DNA of 32,557 bases from Candidatus Gastranaerophilales bacterium (GCA_024695865.1 JAILHI010000099.1:1-32557); one strand, 5' to 3'. Shown: positions 1 through 6,579, numbered from the stretch's first letter. The notes: generated from the sequence alone by a model not told the origin. Made by a program: numbers and translations.

Positions 1-54
1 CTTAAAAGCCGATAGGGATAACACTCTGTGCCTGTTCAAGTCCTGCCCGGGGCA
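1..54 (+). tRNA. probable tRNA-Leu(UAA), 3' part (cut by window edge)
   Basis: The sequence reads as the 3' half of a class II tRNA. The window opens in an anticodon loop CTTAAAA (anticodon TAA, Leu). A long variable arm follows, with a 4-bp stem AGGG/CTCT around an ATAACA loop. Next come a T loop TTCAAGT at 35-41 and a 3' acceptor strand CCGGGGC with discriminator A at 54. CCA is not encoded. The T stem (GCCTG against CCTGC) has two internal mismatches, which is odd for a functional tRNA, so this could be a degenerate copy or an attachment-site remnant. The anticodon loop is uninterrupted, so the group I intron seen in many cyanobacterial tRNA-Leu(UAA) genes is absent at that site. The 5' half lies outside the window. 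Confidence 0.5.
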
Positions 55-58
55 TTTT

Positions 59-84
59 AAAACCACCCGAAGGGGGGGTTTTTT
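59..84 (+). terminator. intrinsic terminator after tRNA-like sequence
   Basis: AAAACCACCC, a short GAA loop and a seven-G run are followed by six Ts at 79-84. The stem is C/G-rich with one A-G mismatch. Read on the other strand, the hairpin is followed by TTTT, so it can also end the minus-strand repeat-protein gene that stops at 91. Confidence 0.6.
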
Positions 85-90
85 GCAGGC

Positions 91-513
91 TTAATTTCCG
101 TATTTTATCGGAACGTATTGCCCTTTTGCATTGTAGCTGTAATTAACTTTGTTTCCGCCGACAGATACGGGAACATACTGACCTTTGGCATTATAGCCGT
201 ACTGCACCTTTTGATTTCCGTAAGAAGTCGGAACATAATCCCCTTTTGCGTTGTAGCCGTAGTTTACCTGATTATCGCCAAAAGAGGTCGGAACATACTG
301 ACCTTTGGCATTATATCCGTAGTTTATACTTTGTCCGCCGCATCTGACGGGAACATATTCGCCTTTTGCATTATATCCGTAATCAATTCTCTGTCCGTCA
401 ACCGAAACGGGAACGTATTGCCCTTTGGCGTTATAGCCGTACTGAACATTTCCCGCAAAAACTGCCGCAGAACACAGAACAAAAAATGTAAAAACCGTAC
501 AGATAAATTTCAT
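91..513 (-). CDS. secreted protein of six 20-residue YGYNAKGxYVP repeats
   Basis: I do not recognise a named family. The protein begins with a signal peptide (MKF, a hydrophobic stretch, then AAVFA before GN) with a good signal peptidase I site; the cysteine in the h-region is not in a lipobox. The rest of the protein is six tandem repeats of 20 residues with the core YGYNAKG-Q/E/D-YVP, the last one ending at the stop. Third codon positions differ between copies while the core residues are kept, which points to selection on the protein rather than recent DNA duplication. Function is unknown; a cell-surface or periplasmic role is inferred from the signal peptide. An ATG at 528 would add MGFVF in front. 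I prefer 513 because it gives a standard signal peptide, but neither start has a strong Shine-Dalgarno site. It sits downstream of the SRP RNA on the same strand, separated by a hairpin. Confidence 0.75.
   Translation of the reverse strand: MKFICTVFTFFVLCSAAVFAGNVQYGYNAKGQYVPVSVDGQRIDYGYNAKGEYVPVRCGGQSINYGYNAKGQYVPTSFGDNQVNYGYNAKGDYVPTSYGNQKVQYGYNAKGQYVPVSVGGNKVNYSYNAKGQYVPIKYGN
94..447 (-). repeat. 60-bp in-frame tandem repeat, about 5.9 copies
   Basis: Six copies of a 60-bp unit encode the 20-residue repeats of the secreted protein. Each copy carries a close variant of the sequence for YGYNAKGQYVP. Copies differ mainly at wobble positions and in the 6-7 residue linker (for example SVDGQR, RCGGQS, SFGDNQ, SYGNQK, SVGGNK). 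Confidence 0.9.
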
Positions 514-546
514 AAATACAAACCCCATGCTCTTAATAAAAATAAC

Positions 547-573
547 AAAAAAACACTATTGGTGTGATTTTTT
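547..573 (-). terminator. possible bidirectional terminator downstream of SRP RNA
   Basis: An A-run, a short stem (CAC/GTG extended by A/T pairs) around an ATTG-containing loop, and a T-run form an A-rich/hairpin/T-rich palindrome between the SRP RNA and the repeat-protein gene. The stem is weak in G/C, so confidence is limited. Confidence 0.4.
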
Positions 574-658
574 GCCTGCAGTGCCTTTTGGCTTTTGGAA
601 AATCAACATGACTTTCCGATTATACGAATTTACAAAAAACACTACAACCTGATAAAAT

Positions 659-914
659 GCCGTGTCTCTGTCTATCGACACAAACGACTGCGGTTTTCAG
701 TATATCTTTCTCCTTTACCGCCCGACTACACCCGAAAGACACTCCTTAGTGCTGCTGTGTTCCCACCCTGACACGGTTCGAAGGCTTTCGCCATAATCGT
801 CGGTAATATCAACAATTAATATACTGTCCGCCGTAACCGCCTGAGCCTCACAACAGGCTCTGCGCCTCGCATACACTTCGAGTCAAGAGATTGCAATTCC
901 CCGCGGAACACGGC
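659..914 (-). ncRNA. ffs: signal recognition particle RNA, long (Alu-containing) type
   Basis: The minus strand carries the SRP helix 8 signature at 751-772: GTCAGG, then GUG-GGAA-CAC, then AGCAGC, with a GGAA tetraloop. The long helix 5 can be traced by successive perfect pairings: 781-784 with 744-747, 785-790 with 733-738, 801-806 with 715-720, 819-826 with 698-705 and 835-840 with 690-695. About 75 bases lie 5' of helix 5 and include a hairpin (GAGCC/GGCTC), as expected for an Alu-like domain. The two ends pair as GCCGTGT/ACACGGC (helix 1). That makes it about 256 nt, the size and plan of the Bacillus-type SRP RNA rather than the roughly 110-nt 4.5S RNA. It acts with Ffh and FtsY in co-translational targeting to the SecYEG translocon. 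The 5' end is set by the promoter immediately upstream; the 3' end is inferred from the pairing. Confidence 0.9.
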
Positions 915-920
915 TTTATT

Positions 921-949
921 ATTCTAACCCAAAAATATTTTTTTCGCAA
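921..949 (-). promoter_or_regulatory. sigma70-type promoter of SRP RNA
   Basis: TTGCGA, 17 bases, then TAGAAT on the minus strand. Transcription would start about 7 bases downstream, at 914, exactly the first base of the helix 1 pairing that closes the SRP RNA. Confidence 0.75.
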
Positions 950-1063
950 TATTACAAATCAGATTGTTTTTTAAATTTTATGTCAAAAAGTGCTGCCTTT
1001 TTGTTTTAATATAATTAAATACTGTGGTATAAAAACTTTTGATATCAAAAAAGAAAGGCTCTT

Positions 1064-1828
1064 ATGATAAATAAATCAGGTGTCACACTTGCAGAAACAC
1101 TGCTTGCCCTCGTTGTTCTGGGGATTGTGGCAAGTATGACAATACCTGCTCTTATGATGGATTACAACAACAAAGAAAATATTTTGGGTTACAAACGTGC
1201 CGTCAATATGTTAAACAAAGCCTACGCTGAATATGCGGAAGCCCCGACCGCCCAATATGAAACAAAATACAGAACCGTGAAAAGATGTCCCGAAGGCACA
1301 AGTATGTTTAATTTCCTCGGCATTGAATTTTGTGCGGGCTTTTCGGGCGGTATTCACATTGACCCCGTTATATCCGAAGAACCCTATCTTGAAAAATCAA
1401 CCGAAAAACTCGATCCCGTTTCTATCGGTGCAGAACGCTTAAATTCCGATGAATTTTTGATGAAAAACCTCTTTGAACCCTTTGTTTCAATAGCCTTTAA
1501 AGAGTTAATGGATTCTACCAATCCCATGGCAGGCTGTGGAAGCGATGCGCAAATCTTTTATACGACGGACGGAATGAGATATTGTTTTAAATACAGTGCT
1601 TCCGCAGCCGTCAATTCCGAATACGGAGAAAAAACCTATGGTATCATGTGGGTTGACGTAAACGGCGAAAAAGGCCCCAATGCTATCCCTACTTCAACCA
1701 AAACCCCCGGTGATACTTTCCCTATTGTTATTATGAAAAACCGCTTTATCCCCGGACACCCTACCGATTCCGATATGGCAACTCTCTCGCAGACACTTTA
1801 TTACGGTGAAAGAGAAACTTCAGAATAA
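1064..1828 (+). CDS. type IV prepilin-like / pseudopilin protein
   Basis: A 254-residue protein with a class III (prepilin peptidase) signal at its extreme N terminus: MINKSG, then VTLAETLLALVVLGIVASM. Cleavage would follow Gly6, Val replaces the usual Phe at +1, and the conserved Glu is at +5. The hydrophobic helix continues to about residue 30. The remainder is a soluble domain with five cysteines and the C-terminal pattern GIMWVDVNGEKGPN that recurs in this kind of pseudopilin. It is expected at the inner membrane and in a type IV pilus or type II secretion-like fibre, assembled by machinery such as the PilM-PilN/PilO proteins encoded at 30116-32415. The start has AGAAAGG about 6 bases upstream, and a TATAAT lies at 1010-1015. 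It is a single gene that ends at a strong bidirectional terminator. The minor versus major pilin role cannot be told from sequence. Confidence 0.85.
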   Translation: MINKSGVTLAETLLALVVLGIVASMTIPALMMDYNNKENILGYKRAVNMLNKAYAEYAEAPTAQYETKYRTVKRCPEGTSMFNFLGIEFCAGFSGGIHIDPVISEEPYLEKSTEKLDPVSIGAERLNSDEFLMKNLFEPFVSIAFKELMDSTNPMAGCGSDAQIFYTTDGMRYCFKYSASAAVNSEYGEKTYGIMWVDVNGEKGPNAIPTSTKTPGDTFPIVIMKNRFIPGHPTDSDMATLSQTLYYGERETSE

Positions 1829-1838
1829 TTTTAAAACA

Positions 1839-1868
1839 AAAAAGCGGGATTAATAAGTCCCGCTTTTT
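1839..1868. terminator. bidirectional intrinsic terminator
   Basis: A perfect 11-bp stem AAAAAGCGGGA/TCCCGCTTTTT with an 8-base loop. It sits between the convergent prepilin gene and the rplY gene, and has a U-tract on both strands. Confidence 0.9.
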
Positions 1869-1889
1869 AAAATTGTTATAAAAATCAAA

Positions 1890-2165
1890 CTATACTGCTA
1901 CAAATTGTACGTTTAATTTTTCACCCGTTCTGTAATTTGTCTGAACATCTTTAACTTTTACGCTCATTGATTTTGAATCAATCTTCAAATCAAAAGTTGC
2001 GTTAACATCTTTTTTGTATTCCGTTAAAAATTCTTTTGCATTAACCTGAACGGAAACGGAATCTTTGCCTTTTCCGTAAACTGTTGCAGGTAAATTGCCT
2101 TCTGCTCTTACTTGTCTGGGGTTCTTATTTTCATCTCTTTTTTCTGCTTTTATTACAACTGCCAT
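1890..2165 (-). CDS. rplY: 50S ribosomal protein L25 (short form)
   Basis: The 91-residue product matches the 5S rRNA-binding domain of L25/TL5/CTC: IKAEKRDENK near the N terminus, then RAEGNLPATVYGKG, then a VQVNAKEF strand. It stops after this domain, so it is the short E. coli-type form (94 residues there) without the C-terminal CTC extension. It binds 5S rRNA in the large subunit. The start is supported by AGGAG 8 bases upstream of ATG. It is monocistronic, divergent from folP with 66 bases between the starts, and convergent with the prepilin gene across a shared terminator. Confidence 0.88.
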   Translation of the reverse strand: MAVVIKAEKRDENKNPRQVRAEGNLPATVYGKGKDSVSVQVNAKEFLTEYKKDVNATFDLKIDSKSMSVKVKDVQTNYRTGEKLNVQFVAV

Positions 2166-2196
2166 AGTTACATCTCCTGTATAATTGTTTTATATA

Positions 2197-2224
2197 TTAA
2201 CAGTTTACATGCTTAATGTATAAT
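2197..2224 (+). promoter_or_regulatory. promoter of folP, predicted leaderless start
   Basis: TTAACA (one mismatch to TTGACA), 16 bases, then a perfect TATAAT. Initiation about 7 bases after the -10 would fall at 2231-2232, on or next to the folP ATG at 2232. Confidence 0.65.
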
Positions 2225-2231
2225 GTAAAGT

Positions 2232-3404
2232 ATGAATAATAAAATTTTAATAAAAAAATTAAGCGGCAATATCGAAGATGAACTTAAAAGCATTAATTTT
2301 TCGGCAGATTACATCAAAACAGCCGAAAAAAAATTTCTTCCGCAGACAATTAAGATTTTTAATTTAAAACCTGCCGAAGCAAATATTTTAAAACAATCAT
2401 GTTTATCCTTAGGCTTCGATGCTGCTGTGCACAGAGATACAATAACCTGCCGATGCGAAAAATCCGATGCAATCCTCTGCGGAAGCACCTCGCAGTTTTT
2501 AAAGTTATGCGAAAATCTTAAAAAGCAGCCTTTCAGATTAAAAACTTTGTCAGAGGAACTTCAAAAATATCTCTTGCCAAAACAAAATTATTTCATAAAC
2601 GGGCATGAATTTGATTTTTCAAAAACGTATTTAATGGGTATTTTAAATGTTACGCCCGATTCTTTTTCAGACGGCGGCAAAAATTACGACACGGAAACTG
2701 CCGTAAATTCAGCCCTGCAAATGTATAAAGACGGCGCAGCCATCCTTGATATCGGCGGGGAATCCACACGCCCCGATGCTGTTCCCGTTGATGTTCAGAC
2801 AGAATGTAACCGCATTTTGCCCGTCATTGAAAAAATTAAAAAATCAAACAAAGATATTTTAATCAGCGTTGACACAATCCACCCCGAAACCATTGTCAAA
2901 GCCGTTGAAGCAGGTGCAGATATTTTAAACACCGTTGCTGACATTAAAATTTTTGAAAGCGTTTTTGATTTTCTGAAAAAGCACAAAACACCAATAGTGG
3001 TTACGCATTCCGACGGCATACCGCCAAAACCTGTTCTCAAGGATTTTGACGGAGATATAGCCGATAACCTTTTCAGGTATTTTGCAGAAAAAATTGACTA
3101 TCTTAAAGAAAACGGTTTAACAGAAAACCTTTTCATACTCGATGTCGGAATAGGCTTTGGAAAATCAATCAACGACCAGTTTGAACTTATCAAAAGAGCA
3201 GGTGAGTTTTTGTCGCTCGGTTATCCCGTACTTTACGGCATAAGCAGAAAATCCTTTATCTCGAAAACCTTTGGCACTGAAAGCCGTGATAAAGTTTCCC
3301 AAATATACGCTCATCACCTGATGATGAACAAAATAAACATGTTAAGAGTTCACGATGTCAAAGCACATGCTAATCTCCAAATTTATTTGTCAAAAATAAT
3401 GTGA
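2232..3404 (+). CDS. folP: dihydropteroate synthase with N-terminal extension
   Basis: Condenses 6-hydroxymethyl-dihydropterin diphosphate with p-aminobenzoate in folate synthesis. The C-terminal TIM-barrel domain (about residues 130-390) shows MGILNVTPDSFSDGG, LDIGGESTRPDA, ISVDT, LDVGIGFGK, SRKSF and the closing RVHDV, so the usual pterin and phosphate ligands (Asn, Asp, Lys of SRKS, Arg/His of RVH) are kept. Residues 1-125 form an extra domain ending with ANILKQSCLSLGFDAAVHR and CRCEKSDAILCG, as in the roughly 390-residue DHPS proteins of many anaerobes. Two normally conserved positions differ: the Met of the MHxxG strand is Thr (VVTHSDG) and the Asp of IND is Thr (LNTV). No in-frame alternative start fits, and there is no clear Shine-Dalgarno site, consistent with a leaderless mRNA. 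An intrinsic terminator follows at 3474-3504. Confidence 0.93.
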   Translation: MNNKILIKKLSGNIEDELKSINFSADYIKTAEKKFLPQTIKIFNLKPAEANILKQSCLSLGFDAAVHRDTITCRCEKSDAILCGSTSQFLKLCENLKKQPFRLKTLSEELQKYLLPKQNYFINGHEFDFSKTYLMGILNVTPDSFSDGGKNYDTETAVNSALQMYKDGAAILDIGGESTRPDAVPVDVQTECNRILPVIEKIKKSNKDILISVDTIHPETIVKAVEAGADILNTVADIKIFESVFDFLKKHKTPIVVTHSDGIPPKPVLKDFDGDIADNLFRYFAEKIDYLKENGLTENLFILDVGIGFGKSINDQFELIKRAGEFLSLGYPVLYGISRKSFISKTFGTESRDKVSQIYAHHLMMNKINMLRVHDVKAHANLQIYLSKIM

Positions 3405-3433
3405 TGAAATATTACAATAATTCAAATAAAAGG

Positions 3434-3462
3434 TTTTAATTTTATTTTATATATGTTAGTAT
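3434..3462 (+). promoter_or_regulatory. candidate promoter of rimP-nusA
   Basis: TTTTAA, 17 bases, then TAGTAT; the predicted start is about 3469. The -35 match is poor, so the call leans on position: no room for a promoter exists between the terminator at 3474-3504 and the rimP ATG at 3525. Confidence 0.4.
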
Positions 3463-3473
3463 GAAGTTATCCG

Positions 3474-3504
3474 AAAAGGAAACGGCTTGCCGTTTCTTTT
3501 TTTT
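3474..3504 (+). terminator. intrinsic terminator in the leader of rimP-nusA (possible attenuator)
   Basis: A GAAACGG/CCGTTTC stem with CTTG loop, extended by A/T pairs to about 12 bp and followed by eight Ts at 3497-3504. It lies 70 bases after the folP stop and 21 bases before rimP. It can end folP transcripts and must be passed by any transcript that enters rimP. Confidence 0.85.
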
Positions 3505-3524
3505 ATCTCAACAAAAAGGGAAAC

Positions 3525-4052
3525 ATGCGTATGAAACACGATAAACACCCTCAGGAAGAAAAACAATACGAACATTTTAACAAAAGAGAACTGCTTGAAA
3601 AGTTGGTACCGCTTGTTGAAAATACTTCCATGAGATTTAACGTCATACCCGTTGAGATTGATTTTTCAAGAGAAAATCACAAATGGTTCCTGAGAATTTT
3701 CATTTATTCAAAAGAACGAAACATTACTCTTGACGATTGTGAAAACATGTCGAGAAGTCTTGGTGATTTTCTGGACGAACTCATTCCGTTCAAATTCAAT
3801 CTTGAAATCAGTTCCCCCGGGGTTGAGAGAAAACTCAAATCGGAAAAAGAATATCTAATCTTTCAGGGAAAAGATATTTATATCAAATTAAAAAACGGTA
3901 TAGACGAAACTTACGAGAAACAATTTGTTTGTAAAATCGTGGATTACGATACGGAACGTGGTTTAACCGCCTTTTTGTACGGCTCCAAAAAAGAAGTTTT
4001 AATACCGAAAGAGAACATAATTTATGCGAGATTATACTCGCCGGACATATAG
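3525..4052 (+). CDS. rimP: ribosome maturation factor RimP
   Basis: Needed for 30S subunit maturation. The diagnostic stretch FNLEISSPGVERKLKSEKEY is followed by FQGKDIYIKLK, the junction of the N-terminal alpha/beta domain and the C-terminal SH3-like barrel of RimP (YhbC). The product is 175 residues, slightly longer than typical because of a charged N-terminal leader. The start at 3525 has AAGGG close upstream; the ATG two codons later (3531) is possible. It is followed directly by nusA, the common rimP-nusA pair. Confidence 0.9.
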   Translation: MRMKHDKHPQEEKQYEHFNKRELLEKLVPLVENTSMRFNVIPVEIDFSRENHKWFLRIFIYSKERNITLDDCENMSRSLGDFLDELIPFKFNLEISSPGVERKLKSEKEYLIFQGKDIYIKLKNGIDETYEKQFVCKIVDYDTERGLTAFLYGSKKEVLIPKENIIYARLYSPDI

Positions 4053-4062
4053 GAGAAAAGAA

Positions 4063-5295
4063 ATGATTAAAATCGGGTCAGCATTATTCGAAGCCTGCGA
4101 ACAGATTGAACAGGAAAAAGGAATCGGAAAAGATATAATTATCGCATCTCTGTGTGATGCAATGGTTACTGCTTACAAAAAGCACATCAAAGCAAAAGAA
4201 GCAACAAACATTGAAGCCCTGCTTGATGAACAAACAGGTGAAATCGGGGTTTTCAGAACAAAGGTTGTTGTTGAAACAGTAGAAGATGATGACACCGAAA
4301 TTTCTCTTGAAGATGCAAAAGAAATTGACGATGAAGTTGAACTTGAAGATGAAGTCAAAATTGACGTTACACCCGAAGATTTCGGCAGAATTGCGGCTCA
4401 ATCCGCTAAACAGGTTCTCACACAAAGAATCAGAGAAGCAGAAAGAAAAATGGTTCTCGATGAATTTTTGGATAAAAAAGGTACTTTGACAACGGGTATC
4501 ATTCAGCGTATGGAACACAGAAACGTTATCGTCGGCATCGGAAAAACAGAAGCGGTAATGCCGCCCAAAGAACAAATCCCCGGCGAATTCTACAAGCCCG
4601 GAAACAGAATCAGAGTTTTTGTTATGAACGTAAAAGAAACACCCCGTCAATTACAGGTTATCGTTTCTCACGCTCATGCGGAAATTGTCAGAGAACTGTT
4701 TGAACTTGAAGTTCCCGAAATCGAGGATGGAATTGTTGAAATCAAATCAATTGCTCGTGAAGCAGGTTTCAGAACCAAAATTGCGGTTGCAAGCAATGAC
4801 CCCGAAGTCGATTGCGTAGGTGCTTGTATTGGCCCCAGAGGAAGCCGTATTCAGACAATCATCGGTGAATTAAGAAACGAAAAAATCGATATTGTCAGAT
4901 ATTCCGACGACCCCGTAGAATACATCGTCAACACTTTATCACCCGCAAGAGTTGTTTCTGTTGACATTCTCGCAGACGATGAATACTCAAAAGAAGCGCT
5001 TGTTATCGTTCCCGATGACCAGTTAAGTCTTGCAATAGGCAGAGGCGGACAAAACGTCAGACTCGCTCATAAACTTACTGGCTGGAAGATTGATATCAAG
5101 AGCGTTTCTCAGGCTGAAACCATGGAAAAAAATCAGGCTTACGAACAGGATAATTACGAAGAAGAACCTGTCGAAGAAGATATTGATGAAGAATTAATGG
5201 AAGATGAAGAAAACATCAATGAAGAAGAATACGGAGTTGATGAAGAAGATGTTCAGGAACTTGAAAACACAGACGAAACTTCCGAAGAAGAATAA
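4063..5295 (+). CDS. nusA: transcription termination/antitermination factor NusA
   Basis: Binds RNA polymerase and RNA, and promotes pausing and intrinsic termination. Domains in order: an N-terminal RNAP-binding domain (MIKIGSALFEACEQI onward), an S1 domain (GTLTTGIIQRMEHRNVIVGI to VFVMNVK), KH1 (GACIGPRGSRIQTIIGEL) and KH2 (LAIGRGGQNVRLAHKLTGW). The last 45 or so residues are an acidic Glu/Asp tail in place of the AR1/AR2 repeats of E. coli. The start at 4063 is chosen over an upstream in-frame ATG at 4024 because AGGAGA lies 7 bases before it and the family begins MIxxG; it starts 10 bases after the rimP stop. The ylxR and infB genes that usually follow are not here; an unrelated AT-rich gene follows instead. 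Confidence 0.95.
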   Translation: MIKIGSALFEACEQIEQEKGIGKDIIIASLCDAMVTAYKKHIKAKEATNIEALLDEQTGEIGVFRTKVVVETVEDDDTEISLEDAKEIDDEVELEDEVKIDVTPEDFGRIAAQSAKQVLTQRIREAERKMVLDEFLDKKGTLTTGIIQRMEHRNVIVGIGKTEAVMPPKEQIPGEFYKPGNRIRVFVMNVKETPRQLQVIVSHAHAEIVRELFELEVPEIEDGIVEIKSIAREAGFRTKIAVASNDPEVDCVGACIGPRGSRIQTIIGELRNEKIDIVRYSDDPVEYIVNTLSPARVVSVDILADDEYSKEALVIVPDDQLSLAIGRGGQNVRLAHKLTGWKIDIKSVSQAETMEKNQAYEQDNYEEEPVEEDIDEELMEDEENINEEEYGVDEEDVQELENTDETSEEE

Positions 5296-5312
5296 AATTT
5301 ATCTGTATATCG

Positions 5313-5339
5313 AATAGCATCTCTAAACGAGATGCTATT
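5313..5339. terminator. strong hairpin after nusA, probable terminator
   Basis: A perfect 11-bp inverted repeat AATAGCATCTC/GAGATGCTATT with a 5-base loop, 17 bases after the nusA stop. Only three Ts follow before GGG, so termination may be inefficient or assisted; an operator is an alternative. Confidence 0.5.
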
Positions 5340-5425
5340 TGGGTATATAGGTTTTAATATTATTTTTGGATTTATTTATTCTAAAAAAAATAAAGTTATT
5401 ATGATTATAAAAGGGGTTTGTAATT

Positions 5426-6577
5426 ATGAAACGACGTGATTTGTTAAAGTTGGGCGTATTGGCGGCAGGTGCAGGCTTAGCATCAAATTATGCAATAGGC
5501 GATGTTACTAATAGTAGTGATTTTGTTATAAACAAGTCTGATAAATATGTATTTTCTGTTCCTATGCCTTATGATTATGAATTAATTGATAAATTGTCGG
5601 AAATTAATTCAAACTACAAAAAATTTACAATTAAATCTTTATACAATAACTTACCTATGCCTCTATCAAAATTTTTTAACGAGGAATTTCAGAACTGTAA
5701 AGCATACAGTGAAAATGTCCGTAATGAAAAAGATTTTATAGAATATGTAACTTATGCACAGGATAAAGGTTTTCATTTTGTTTATGTTTTAAATTCTCCA
5801 AAACCTTTTTCGGATGATACATATAAAAAACATAAAAAACATTTAAAATTTTTATTTAAAATATTAAAAGATGCAGGTATAACGGAAATAAAAGTTGCAA
5901 ATACTCAGTTAATGGAAATAATTTCCGAAGAAACCGATTTTGACTTATCGGCTTCAACGTCTTTTGAATATCATAATGTTTCTCAGTACAAACATCTTTT
6001 GAATTCATATAAGAGAATAAAAAGAATTAATATTGCAATTGATGATAACAGAAACTTTTTATTTTTAAAAAATTTAAGAAAATCATTTCCTCATACAGAT
6101 ATAGAAATAATGGTTAATGAAACTTGTATTCATGGTTGCCCTGCAAGAATTTCTCACGCGGCAGCTTTTTGTAAAATATGGGATTGTTACGGTTTGCGTA
6201 ACAAAATGGGGGATATCGAATACTTTTTCAAGTCAAATGTTATATATCCATGGCAGCTTGAGGCATACAAAAATATTGGCATTAATAATTTCAAAATATT
6301 TGGATTTCGGCACCAATTATCATCTCTTAAATTTATGCAAGGATATATAGACTGTGTTGAAAACGGCACAGCAAATTTTACCGCATCTGACTTTTTTAAT
6401 AAAATATTTCCTGTATATATAGATTTAAAAAACAATCCAAAACTTAAAGACATCATTTCTTATATGCCGAATATAAATCATTTTGTAAAATACGGCGACA
6501 GATGCGCCAACATCTGTGACATAGACTGCACCTACTGCTTAAAGTGTGCAAAAAAATTAAGAGAAATTTTACTTTAA
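5426..6577 (+). CDS. U32-family-like Cys-rich protein with Tat-like signal
   Basis: A 383-residue protein that I place in the U32/UbiU-UbiV-like superfamily. Characters: ASTSFEYHN near 176-183, then VNETCIHGCPARISH at 230-244 (C234, C238, H244, followed by C249 and C254), then YPWQLEAYKNIGINNFKIFG near 274-293, which matches the 'RPEDL..Y..LGI..FKI.GR' pattern of this group. The C terminus is a cysteine cluster C360-x3-C-x3-C-x2-C-x2-C374. Related proteins bind [4Fe-4S] and act in hydroxylation or tRNA modification; the substrate here is unknown. Unusually, it begins MKRRDLLKLG plus a hydrophobic Ala/Gly stretch, a twin-arginine-like export signal. AAGGGG lies 9 bases before ATG. It is visibly AT-richer than its neighbours (Lys AAA, Phe TTT, Ile ATA abundant), stands alone after nusA, and is followed by palindromes; horizontal acquisition is plausible. 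Confidence 0.7.
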   Translation: MKRRDLLKLGVLAAGAGLASNYAIGDVTNSSDFVINKSDKYVFSVPMPYDYELIDKLSEINSNYKKFTIKSLYNNLPMPLSKFFNEEFQNCKAYSENVRNEKDFIEYVTYAQDKGFHFVYVLNSPKPFSDDTYKKHKKHLKFLFKILKDAGITEIKVANTQLMEIISEETDFDLSASTSFEYHNVSQYKHLLNSYKRIKRINIAIDDNRNFLFLKNLRKSFPHTDIEIMVNETCIHGCPARISHAAAFCKIWDCYGLRNKMGDIEYFFKSNVIYPWQLEAYKNIGINNFKIFGFRHQLSSLKFMQGYIDCVENGTANFTASDFFNKIFPVYIDLKNNPKLKDIISYMPNINHFVKYGDRCANICDIDCTYCLKCAKKLREILL

Positions 6578-6579
6578 CC

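Noticed and set aside
94-447. CRISPR array or DNA-level repeat array
   Set aside because: The 60-bp units are contiguous without spacers, in frame, and diverge at wobble positions. They are coding repeats.
118-567. Long plus-strand open frame opposite the repeat-protein gene
   Set aside because: It is the antisense image of the 60-bp repeats, has no convincing start site, and yields a hydrophobic repetitive product. The minus frame has a proper signal peptide and conserved repeat residues.
659-914. tmRNA or RNase P RNA as the identity of the structured RNA
   Set aside because: There is no T-arm and no tag-peptide frame as in tmRNA, and no RNase P conserved core. The GTCAGG/GGAA/AGCAGC helix 8 is specific to SRP RNA.
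4084-4650. 188-codon antisense open frame within nusA
   Set aside because: The nusA frame is clearly conserved across S1 and KH domains. The antisense product is Cys/Phe-rich and resembles no known family.
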